Source: Bidens hawaiensis (taxonomy: Eukaryota; Streptophyta; Magnoliopsida; Asterales; Asteraceae). Taken from it: a stretch of DNA of 64,000 bases. The DNA lies in NCBI GenBank assembly GCA_021521415.1, contig JAIQDT010000107.1:2666001-2730000 (forward strand). The letters are read 5' to 3'. The notes under the pieces are model-generated. The model was given only the letters and a program-made list of their open reading frames with translations. It made no database searches and was not told where the DNA came from. This document shows, piece after piece, positions 47,200-57,001 of this stretch. Position 1 is the stretch's first letter. Each line of letters starts with the position of its first letter. A program made the translations under genes and the position numbers.

Positions 47200-48533
47200 G
47201 ATTTCGTCCCAAGATTTGGGTATTCCGTCTCTTCCCGGTTAAAGTACGAATCAAGGCGTTGCTATTTACGTTCTTCCGGAATGCTCCCCTTAGCATGTCT
47301 TCACACCCTCCAATATTGAGGCTCTCATTATTGAAACGGGTAATGAAGTCTTCGATGGATTCATTATTTCGCCTTACTATGTCAAGTGTCTCGGATGGGT
47401 CACGAGTGTGCTTCTTTTGTTGACTGAAGTGTTGGGAAAATTTTGTTACAAAGTCTTTCCAGCTCTTGATGTGTCCGCATGGTAATTTTTCAAGCCATTC
47501 TCGTGCAGCTCCCGTAAACGTCAATGCGAACATATGACACCAGTATGGAAGAGTCCAACCACTGACTCCCCCAACTGCTTCGAACCTCAGCAAGTGATCA
47601 CTGGGGTCTGTCATCCCGTTATACGTCCCGACAGATGTTGGTATTTTTGCGTTTATCAGGAACGGAGCTGTCGCGATGGCCGGAATAAACTTAGATTTTT
47701 CTACGAATGATTCCGGACGATATGGTTTGGAGAAATCATGTTTCGCGTTGCTGTAGTATTCTGCATGGCGAACAGCCGGGTCACGGGTAACTAGCCTCTC
47801 CGGATGGAAGAAAACGGCTATCCCCGTTGTAATAGCTACCTCCCGGATGATATATTGAGTCGTGTCCGTCTAGTTCTTCTTCGTAGGACGGTACTCGCAT
47901 ATTTATGCGGGGACGAGGACGTAACCTTGGAATTTCTCTCTGGTTTTGCTCGTCTAGGTGACTATACTGGATATGACTTCCCCTTATTGGAGGAGAAATA
48001 GATATCCTAGGAGAATCGTCATAACTCAGGGCACGGGCGTGAAAACGTTCATTCCGTACCCTTCGTCCATATTCAGTGGCTAGACTTTCTTGTTGAATAC
48101 GGAACCACTCATCTGGAGACAAGAGTCCTTCAGATCTATGGCTTGCTGTATGAGTTTTCACCGGAGCTGAGTCACCTGAATTTTCTTCGAGGTCAAATTC
48201 TGAATGAATCCGGCGATTATCTCTCATAATTCGCCCAATATCTCCCAAATTGGAACCTCTCTGATCTGTGACCCCTCCTAGGTCATTAGGAGTGGGGCCA
48301 GCTGGTGTTACTACATTTCTCGTGCCTACTGGCGCTGCGTCTGCCAGTGAGGTAAAATGCCTTCGAGTTGATGAACCACCCAAAGTAAAGCCTCCGGGTG
48401 TTACAACATCATCTTGCTCATCGGGAGTAAGTTTTTTAGCAAACAGTGACGTTGTCCTTTCACGTGTTTCTAGGCTAGTAACACGTTGATTTTGTTCTGA
48501 GGTCCCCGTCGGCCCTTTAGGAATTTGGCTCAT
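47186..48533 (-). pseudogene. Tat Gag
   Basis: The start at 48533 (MSQIPKGPTGTSEQNQRV) follows an 84-bp leader after the LTR. The N-terminal 250 residues are polar and low in hydrophobics. The Gag core at 47614-47186 has PSDHLLRFEAVG, MFALTFTGAAREWLEKLP, SWKDFVTKFSQHFSQQK and ESIEDFITRFNNESL. The two frames are separated by a break near 47700. Confidence 0.8.
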
Positions 48534-48582
48534 ATCGTAACTTCGAAAACAAAGATTGTTGTTCTAACAAAAAAAAAAACAC

Positions 48583-48617
48583 GGATGGCGCCAATGAAGA
48601 AACACGGATGACGCCAA
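48583..48617 (-). other. Primer-binding region with 23-bp duplication
   Basis: After the LTR end (minus strand, below 48618) the sequence reads TTGGCGTCAT, then a second copy of the LTR tail CCGTGTTTCTTCA, then TTGGCGCCATCC. TTGGCGCC is a primer-site-like start (TGG matches a tRNA CCA end). The 23-bp period places LTR end and primer site in tandem. Confidence 0.6.
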
Positions 48618-49421
48618 TGAAGAAACACAGATTCACTCCCCACTAATGGGTCCTAGATCCAATGAGTCAACAGGGTAGGATACGATTAACTGCCAACACG
48701 ATATGAACCCAATTGCCTAAAGTCCAATGACGAACACCTGCAAAACAGACACCGTGAGCTCGTTACGGGAAGGACAAGAGGGGGGTTCTTCCCGTAACCA
48801 CCCTCCGGCGTGAGAATAAGTACTGTTCTGTAGAAGATAAGCACTTAAGTAAATTGAGAGAGTACAGTGGGGGTGAATGAATACCTCATGCTGATTGAGA
48901 GAGTATTTATAGCCGAAGGGTGTAGGAAGGTGAATGAGCCAGCTGTCCCTTAAGAAGATTCCTGCATAACCATCTGGACGCGTGTCCTTATGCGATAGGT
49001 TTGTTTATATGTTGCATGTGCATGTATAACAACCTAAACACGTGTCTCTTTGTCACTGGTTCATAGGAGAATATTGGCCATGTGCATGGTTATAACGAAC
49101 ATGCCACGTGTTATTGGTTGAATGGCCGTCGGATCACGTATTTCTCAAGAAAGCATCTAGGTAAGTCTTCCAGAAGGTAATTGGTTATTGACAGCTGTCC
49201 CGGAGCATTACCTCGTGGTTATTTATGCGGAAGTATGTTCCTTTCCTGCGGATAACCTTTGAGGGTGCTATGATGCTTCCGCATGTGTTATGAGGGTGTT
49301 TCTTCCTCAAACGATTTATGCGGATGGTTTGTATGTTCTGCGGGTGCCTTATGAGGGACTTCTAGTTAACTCACGGGTGTTACTTAAGGGTATTTGGTCT
49401 TTTTGGTACCCTACCTCTATA
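48618..49421 (-). repeat. 5' LTR of the Tat element
   Basis: Same 804-bp length as the 3' LTR and collinear with it, for example at the AATGAGTCAACAGGGTAGGA block and the TCCCGTAACCACCCTCC block. It ends at the target duplication TTCGG (49422-49426). Confidence 0.9.
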
Positions 49422-49426
49422 TTCGG

Positions 49427-50250
49427 TTTTCTAAATATCTTGTTTGTGTTTTTTGAAAAAAAAAACTTCTCAAATATATTATTTTAAGTCATAACAATGC
49501 ATTATAAGTTTTTAGTTCAAAAGCAGTAGTTTTAAACAATGTTCGGTTTAGAGACCAGTAACCGCTCGGTTAAGATTAACGGTTAAATAGTTATGTCTTA
49601 TTTAGATTATTATAAATAAACATTTTCTAAATATAGTATTTTGTAAAGAAAATAATATTCTTATATGTTGTTATTAATTGTTTTATATTATTTGTTTCTA
49701 GTATTTATTTATGTTTTGAATTTTTATTTTTTTATTTTATGAAAGTTAATAATATACTTATGGTTTGATGATAAATTGTTTCACAAATAAATGAGATGTT
49801 ATAACCCGGTTTAAAAGCTATATGGGTTTGATGAGACTCAAGATCTGTTTATAAAATTGGTTTTTTAATTATAAATAATATTTATGAAAGTTAATAATAT
49901 ACTTATGGTTTGATGAGACCCAATACCCATTTATTTTTTTTACTATCAAATTGCTTTTTTAATTTAAATAATATATATATATATCTTTTTTAAAATAAAT
50001 AAGATATTAATTTTTAGTATATCCCATTTTATAAGATTTTTACATCAATAATTTGGAGAGAATAATTTATTTATGGAGATGTTATAACCCGTTTAAGGAA
50101 TATTTGGGTTTGGTAAGACCCATACCCATGAATTCGGGTCAAATGCATGAGAAACCTTCATTTAAAAATCAAGCAAATCTGGTGACTCCAAAAAAAGAGG
50201 GAGCGACCACATCGCGACACGTAGGATTTTTATGTTTTCGTTTATATATA
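49427..50250. other. AT-rich spacer with diverged repeats, no gene
   Basis: GAAAGTTAATAATATACTTA occurs at about 49742 and 49886, and GAGATGTTATAACCC at about 49793 and 50075. They are remnants of a local duplication. No coding signal was seen. Confidence 0.4.
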
Positions 50251-50253
50251 TAT

Positions 50254-50958
50254 AGGGGTGGGATCTAGAGAGAACTCCTTTTAAAGAGAGAACTAGAGAA
50301 CTAGTAAAGAATTATTTTTAACTATTTTTAAAAAATTATTTTGTGATTTTTTTTCCTTTCCTCCTTCTAACAAGATGATATTGTTCCTAAAAAATATAAA
50401 AAATTAAAAAAAAATAAAAAAAACTGTCGATGTAATGCGTATGTGCATTAATGTGTATTGTATATATAAAATAGTGTTTTATTGCGTATAATATAACAAA
50501 AATACATTATCTAATACACACTATTGAATATATGCAAATACGACACTAATAATTGTATGCAAAGCACATTATCGCAAATATGTAATACAACACTAATGTA
50601 CATATGCACTATATCGATTTTTTTTTAATTTTTGTATATAATATAACACTATTGAAAATATACAATACAAACAACTATATATATATGCTATTCAACACTA
50701 TTTCAAATATCAAAATGCACATTATTGCACATATGCATTATAAAAAAAGTCGGTGTATTGCATATATGCATTACTCGTTAATTTTTTTTACTTTTTCTTA
50801 TTATTTTTTGTTTTTATATTTTTTTGTGGTGAAGAATAACAACATATAAGAAGGATGAAAGAAAAAAATTTGAAAAATATTTTTTCAATTAAATTAAAAA
50901 TACTTCATTATTAGTTCTCTAGTTTTCTCCATAAAATGGAGTTCTCTCATGATCCCCC

Positions 50959-50962
<4 letters not shown>
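50254..50962. mobile_element. MITE with about 60-bp terminal inverted repeats
   Basis: The left end TAGGGGTGGGATCTAGAGAG is mirrored by the right end, whose reverse complement is TAAGGGGGGGATCATGAGAG. Both continue inward with AGAACTCC and later ACTAGAGAACTA. It is flanked by TA-rich microsatellite sequence, suggesting a TA target. The interior is AT-rich and non-coding and holds the 150-bp block also found in the Tat RT. Confidence 0.75.

Positions 50963-51021
<59 letters not shown>
50963..51021. repeat. TA microsatellite
   Basis: About 58 bp of nearly pure TA separates two MITEs. Confidence 0.9.
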
Positions 51022-51025
<4 letters not shown>

Positions 51026-52359
51026 TATGTTCAAGAAAGAAATCAAATTATTGCAAGAAATGAGATAAATGAATATACGCCACTAGTTTTATTTTAGGTT
51101 TTACATATTTAAAAATAAATAAAAAAGATGTAAATGCAACAATAAATGCACTCTCTCTCCAATTAATACAACTAATATAACCATAATAAATATCTCTAAT
51201 TAATATATCTAACTAATTTAACTATAATAACTAAAAAGATAAAAACACTACTTTAGTTTTATTTTTTATTTGCACATTCTTTATTTTATTCAACATAAAT
51301 ACAATTTATTTATATAATAATATTTCTTTGTATTAAAAAAAATAATTTCCACTCAATATATTAGGATATATCAACTTATTTAAGTTCAATAAATATACAA
51401 GCTACACAAAGTTATATAACCTACACTTGTTTTGAGCAATAAAAACGTACAACATACAAAAAGCATATAACTTACATATGTAATTCGACATCAACAATTA
51501 TATAAACTACACAAATATACACATGCCCTACACATGCGTAGGTCATATATTTTCCGTATGTAAGTTATATGTTTTCTTATTCTTAGAACAAGTGTATGTT
51601 ATATGTTTTTGTGTAGGTTGTATATTTTTTATTGACATTTAATGAAATCATGTGTAAGATAGTTTTTTTATATTATTCATCACAATATAACTACATGTTG
51701 ATGGATATTGATATATTGAATTTGAAGAAATTGGTTTTGAAAAGAAAGTAATGTATGAATAAATTGTATTTGTGTAAAATAAAATTTTCGTGTGTAGGTT
51801 ATATGTTTTTTATGTGTAGGTTATATGTTTTCGTGTGTGTGTACATTTTATTGATGATGAATTTTGTGTGTAAGTTAAATGTTTTTCGTGTGTAGGTTAT
51901 ATGTTGTCTTATTCTTAGAACAAGTGTAGATTATACGCTTTTGTGTAGGTTGTATGTTTTTTGTTGATATCTAATTCAAACACATGTAAAATTGTTTTTG
52001 GTATTATGCATCATAATGTAAGTATGTGTTGATAGATTAATAAATTAAGTTGGAAGAAATTAGTTTTGAATAATAAAAAATTTTAATGTATGAATTAATT
52101 ATCCTTGTGTAAGATAAAAATTCAAGAAACAAAAAATAAGTTATAAAAATAAATGAGTTCTTAATATTTCTAATTAAAATAATTTAATTATTTATATTAA
52201 TTAAATAAATAATATGGTTTATTAGTTATATTAATTGAAGAATGAGAATAATTAATAGTTTCTTTTTTTAGCTTTAATCATTTAAAACTTAAAATAAAAC
52301 TAGTGGTTCATATTCATTTTTTACATTTCTTGCAATAATATTATTTCTCTCTTGAACTA

Positions 52360-52365
<6 letters not shown>
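51022..52365. mobile_element. Fold-back MITE with about 100-bp inverted ends
   Basis: Left-end landmarks GTTCAAGAAAGAAATC, ATTGCAAGAAATG and CACTAGTTTTATTTTAGG recur in inverted order at the right end. Inner sequence around 51400-51540 is also roughly complementary to 51545-51640, so the element could fold into a long hairpin. CTTATTCTTAGAACAAGTGTA occurs at about 51578 and 51908, a direct duplication of about 330 bp. No protein is encoded. Confidence 0.75.

Positions 52366-52411
<46 letters not shown>
52366..52411. repeat. TA microsatellite
   Basis: TA repeat directly following the fold-back MITE, matching the one on its other side. Confidence 0.9.
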
Positions 52412-52415
<4 letters not shown>

Positions 52416-53280
52416 GTTTATAACGATTATAATAATCTAGGTGTCCCAAGTCATGTATATGTATGGTTGGCGGTTATCACTTATAAACGACGAGCCACCC
52501 TCAAGTTCCCAACTCACCGGCCTGTAGTTATTATTAACTACTTGTCTTAACCGTAGCATATTTCATATTTGTATGGATGCCCAAGCTTGCACAAGTTATT
52601 AGTGTATAGCCTTAAACATATGGTTCATACAGCATGTAATTTCTATGGACTTATTCAAATAAGATGATCAAGCTCTAATTTTAACTTAGTGCTCGAACTA
52701 TTTAAACAAATTCCGGTTTTTATTAGTTAGTTTTATATCGGGTTAGACAAATAGTTCAAATACTCTGTTTTATCAAACTAGCCAAGTACAGTACGGTTTA
52801 CCAAAAAAAAAAAATATATTCAAGTTAATCAAATTAACTGATTAAGCAAGTAACATGAACAAGTCAAATATTTGGATTTTATAAATCTAATAATATTACA
52901 AGTAAGATTTATTCATTTCTATGCACGTGTTATCTTTGTGTTACTGTTTATTTATTTTAACGAGAGCTCAATCGAACGCGCAACTTAAATCAGTTAGACG
53001 AATTTAAATTAATCAAAATATTAGTGCTAATTTATATATATCTCAATCATATTTGTTTAGTTAGGTTCGGTTCGACCTAACTCATGTTGGCCGACGTTAA
53101 CTCAAGTTGACTAAACCTCAGCCGTAATGGTCGTCCACCCCCGTCGTCGGAATCCACGTGCTGGTCCGCTCCATCTCCTAGTTTACTCTTGTTGCTCGTT
53201 TTACACCTGCACACGCCATTGTTGCTTCGTCACCAACACAGCCGGTCACCGCTGCCCACCATCGTTGTCTGTCGGGGAGC

Positions 53281-53320
53281 ACGATTGGATATGATAGTCA
53301 AAGGTACTCCATGACGGAGC
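53281..53320 (-). pseudogene. Small gypsy integrase fragment
   Basis: GATTGGATATGATAGTCAAA and CTCCATGACG match the chromovirus integrase relic at 28867-28900 with few changes. They encode the block HGVSLTIISN on the minus strand. Confidence 0.6.
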
Positions 53321-54190
53321 ACTTTGTAAGATGCTTTTATGATCCGGTTTGTAGATTTTTTGGAGGGTCGTAGCCAACAACCGTGAGGTAGGAGAGTTAA
53401 AGTGGGTGAGACTTGGTTTGCTGCTGCAAGTTATTGATTAATGGGAATGGAAGAGTATGGTGACTCGAGCAGGTTGAACAATGGTTGGGTGATATTGTTG
53501 AAGGATCAGGAGTGGCTAAGAAAAGAGGTTGTGTAATCTCAATGAATATTGTCAGGAGTTAGAGATTTTGTATGGGGTGTAGGATAGGTATTACAAGTAG
53601 ATCCAATGCATGCGAAGCTTCAAAGATTTTCATATTTTGTAGGTTTTAAAAGTAAATTAATAAACATTATGTATATCTGTGATATATATACCGTAGAACT
53701 AGAAAGTGAGGAAGAATTGTTACACTTCTTTAATTTTATCAATAGAATAACTAGGTAATTTAACAGTATAGGACGCGTACTATATTAGCCTTAACGACGC
53801 ATGTCAACTCGGGCCTCCCTCGCATTTACAATTTTATTAGTGACATGTATTGGGGATTATCATTAACCATTAAGTACGTCTTAGCCAATATATACTATAG
53901 ACAATGCTCTCCTGATACGAGTCGGCACCACGTGCCCGAACCTGCCTTACCGCTTTACACTTCATTCTCGAGTCAACTGTTAAAATTATTAATAATGTTC
54001 ACATATATATCCTGAACCAAAGTTAATATTCATGTAATTCTTTAATCATCCTAGCTAACAGCGATATTGCAGTGTTAGACCGCCTATGCGAACTGACACG
54101 TAAGGACTAAACATATGATTACTAATTTTATAATATACTTTCGGCGCTTAATAGAATATATATTTATCAATAACTATTATTTTTTTAAAA

Positions 54191-54238
<48 letters not shown>

Positions 54239-54517
54239 TTAGTCGTAATCAAATTTTGGTATAGTAGAGGCATACTGCTGGTATGAGCTAACAAGTGGAT
54301 ATCAAGCATGCATACAATTAACTATAATGAATATACTTCATATAATTATCAATTAGCACACACATCACATTTATATTCACATAATTAGCTTTAAATGTTA
54401 TTGCGACTTATACCGGTGGCTAAACTAGAAATGTTATATCGACGTTTTATACACCGGATGTGTTTATTTATGTTTAATAAGTAATTATTATTGTTTTCAC
54501 TTATTAGAACATTCCTT

Positions 54518-54520
54518 GTA

Positions 54521-54559
<39 letters not shown>

Positions 54560-54560
54560 T
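54518..54560. repeat. ATT microsatellite
   Basis: About fourteen ATT units. Confidence 0.9.
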
Positions 54561-54637
54561 ATTAGTGAGCTCTAATTGTCTCAAAGGCAGACACGCTGAT
54601 GTGTTAGAAAGAAAAAAAAAATTAGGCTCTAAAATCA

Positions 54638-55878
54638 AGGTTGTTACATATGGGTTGACCGAGAACCTGCATTTGACCAGGAACTCGACCGAAGACCCAT
54701 TTTGACCGAAAACTCGGGTTGACCGAGAATTCAATCGAAAACCCTTGTCCTGATCTTTCTAGTTCATATTTTTATACCTTATCTTATTATCTAGGCTCAG
54801 GTATCTGTTCAACAGCCCATAACTTAAATTTTAACCATCATAACCCCACTCCTTAATCGTTTAATCGTCCAATATCATTCTACTATCAAGATTAACCCGT
54901 TTTTAGCATAAAGTTCGGACCTTTATCACTTTCAAAACCCGTTTTAGGTATAATTAGGTATAAAGTTTACATCTTTAGGTTTAAAACGTTCTAGGCTAGA
55001 TGTAGGGTTTCCTTTTTGAACCGTATCTAACCATGAGTCCATTTTAATCGTCAAGTTTGCATTTTTATGAAACATCTAGACCCGATCTATTCTAAGGTAA
55101 TGTTTCATGAAAAACCGTTCACAAAAACGTAACCTTTAAACGTAAAGACATACCTTTAGACGTTTGTAGGGTCACGACTAGCTTGATACGTGATCTTGGA
55201 CTTGTTAGCTCACTTGTATGATCGAAGATCCTATGTTATGATGCTTGGTTTTGGGTTCGGATGGTAGCCGACGGCTAGGGATGTGCATTGGCTTAAGTAT
55301 GTGTTTTATGGTGTAGGCAAGGTGTAGAATGGATGGAAATGAAAATGATTAGGGTTTAAGGGGGTATTTATACCCTTTAAGCCAATGAACCTAAGGCTCA
55401 TCTTTCTTTTTTAGTCCATAATTAATTTCATCTACTTAGCCTTAGGGATGGGCAAATTCGGGACTGGTACCGGTTGGTACCGGTACCGATTTGGTATCGT
55501 CGGTACCGAATCGGTACCAACGTTTTGAGTTTCGGTACCGGTCCCGAAATTTTACCTTAAATACCGGTACCGTCGGCACAGAATCGGTACCAACGTTTTG
55601 AGTTTTGGTACCGGTCCCGAAATTTTACCTTAAATACCGGTACCGTCCCGGTCCCGTACAGGTACCGAACAGAATATTTCGATACCGGTACATGTACCAA
55701 GAATCCGCGATTTTCGGGACCGGGACCGGTCGGTACCGGTACGGTACCGATCTCATCCCTACTTAGCCTACTTTTATTCCCTCTTTATTATTATTTTATT
55801 TATTACTAACTCAAGTAAACTTTTTCATTATAAGAAACAATATATAAAATATTATTATTTGAAATTTGGGATTCTACA
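54638..55878 (-). repeat. LTR of a truncated retrotransposon
   Basis: On the minus strand it starts TGTAGAATCCCAAATTTC at 55878 and ends near TGTAACA at 54638. After the end comes TTGATTTTAGAGCCTAA, a decayed form of the primer site TTGGTATCAGAGCCTAA. GGTATAAATACC near 55364 is a TATA candidate. Near its 3' end (54655-54740) are GGTTCTCGGTCAA-type repeats shared with the gag-only element. A hAT-type MITE is inserted at 55443. Confidence 0.5.
55443..55761. mobile_element. hAT-type MITE (319 bp)
   Basis: Terminal inverted repeats are TAGGGATGGG and CTCATCCCTA. Exact 8-bp target duplications CTTAGCCT lie at 55435-55442 and 55762-55769. Eight-bp duplications with TAGGGATG-like ends are typical of hAT. 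The interior is dense in GGTACC and GGTACCGG palindromes and contains a duplicated block (CGGTACC...AAATTTTACCTTAAATACC). Confidence 0.9.
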
Positions 55879-56624
55879 TGATCACCTTCGATAGTGATAA
55901 CCAAATCTCAATTCTTCCGTATGTCTTGGTTGTGGGTATGGTCGACGACCGCAAGAACTTGTGGGTCATCTTGAGCACGAACCGGTTCAATAAAAACGTT
56001 CTTCTTAGCCTTGTTGTTAGTATTTTTGGTTGGTGCCATACTATTATTGACTCGGATGGTCAGGTTTGCTAAACGAGAAGTATTTTAGATTGTTTTTGAG
56101 TTTGGTGGTTAAACAAGGGGTGAAAAACAACTTATATATAGGTTTTGGGCATAAAAAACCGGTTCTAACGGCTATATTATCGTTGGAACCAGTTACAACG
56201 GATCTACTAGTCTCAAAAACCGGCTCCAACTGCTATATTACCGTTGGAACCGGTTACAACGGATATATTACTCTTAAAAACCGGTTCCAACGGCTATATT
56301 ACCGTTGGAACCAGTTTCAACGGCTAATTTAACCTGCAGCTGACTTTTTAAAAAAAATACCCGGCAGAACCGGTTATTTCGGGTAGGAACCGGAACCGGG
56401 TACAAATTGGAACCGGGTACGAACCGATTGGGGATATTATATGTGGAACCGGGTACGGATTTCGGGTATATAAATACCCAAACCTGGTATTAGGTCCACC
56501 GGTTACACCGATTCAGGTCCGGAACCGGTTTTGTTGTGCACGTCTACCCGGTCATACCCGAACCCGGTTCCATACCCGAACCCGGGTATTTGAAAAACCT
56601 GACTTGTGCACCTCTAGCTAGCTG
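55879..56624 (-). mobile_element. Probable hAT relic, truncated
   Basis: At the right end the minus strand reads TAGAGGTGCACAAGTCAGG, a hAT-like terminus. GTGCACGTCTACC is repeated inside at about 56535. A minus-strand frame beginning MAPTKNTNNKAKKNVF at about 56038 could be a transposase start but stops after some 45 codons and is cut by the LTR at 55878. No other end is present. Confidence 0.4.
56150..56332. repeat. Palindromic repeats of about 62 bp, three copies
   Basis: CCGGTTCCAACGG and CCGTTGGAACCGG alternate, separated by CTATATTA. Each unit can form a 13-bp stem. Copies start near 56155, 56217 and 56279. Confidence 0.75.
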
Positions 56625-56639
56625 TGGTGAGTCTTGAAG

Positions 56640-57001
56640 AACACTTGAGCTTATTCAATGAAGAAATCATTGATTATGTTTCAATCACCCGTTCTGGTTG
56701 ATGACATATATTTCGTTTTGTTTGGTCTTTCGATGCATAGATGGTAACTAGCATTAAACCAGCGCATTTTATGGCGCATTAAACATGAAAAAAATTAACG
56801 TTCTCGATGCTTTATATTAAAAAACCAAAAGCTTTATGTAAACACACCATGAGCGCTTGCTCAATTGCTCATATAATTCATACCATCATACATAGTCACT
56901 GCGAACTGGACGGTGCCATTAACTCACGAGAGATTATGTACCTTATAAGTATATATAATAATAAAAAGGTTACATGAAATAAAAACTTATAAGGAAGTAT
57001 A
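56640..57001. other. Region downstream of the EAF gene
   Basis: No second gene is seen. The part nearest 57001 probably includes the 3' UTR of the minus-strand EAF gene; no clear poly(A) signal was identified. Confidence 0.4.

Larger units (their letters stand above)
35371..49421 (-). mobile_element. Complete Tat-type Ty3/gypsy element with two antisense accessory genes
   Basis: Direct repeats of 804 bp lie at 35371-36174 and 48618-49421, flanked by the same pentamer TTCGG at 35366-35370 and 49422-49426. Gag-pol is on the minus strand with PR, RT, RNase H, an extra archaeal-type RNase H and integrase; the extra RNase H is a Tat-lineage trait. Between pol and the 3' LTR lie two plus-strand, intron-bearing copies of an accessory gene. 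The LTRs differ at roughly a dozen positions in the first 230 bp, so the insertion is not recent. Pol is inactivated by frameshifts and by loss of the RT active site. Confidence 0.93.
52412..54637. other. Intergenic stretch without a supported gene
   Basis: It holds a 40-bp piece of gypsy integrase at 53281-53320, a TA repeat at about 54196-54234 and an ATT repeat at about 54518-54560. The GC-richer part at 53080-53300 has no frame I can assign. Confidence 0.4.

Noticed and set aside
49290..49487. 65-codon frame at the right end of the Tat element
   Set aside because: It lies across the LTR edge and the flanking DNA and has no counterpart in the other LTR.
50604..50849. 81-codon Tyr/Ile/Phe-rich frame
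   Set aside because: AT-rich MITE interior; the composition explains the open frame.
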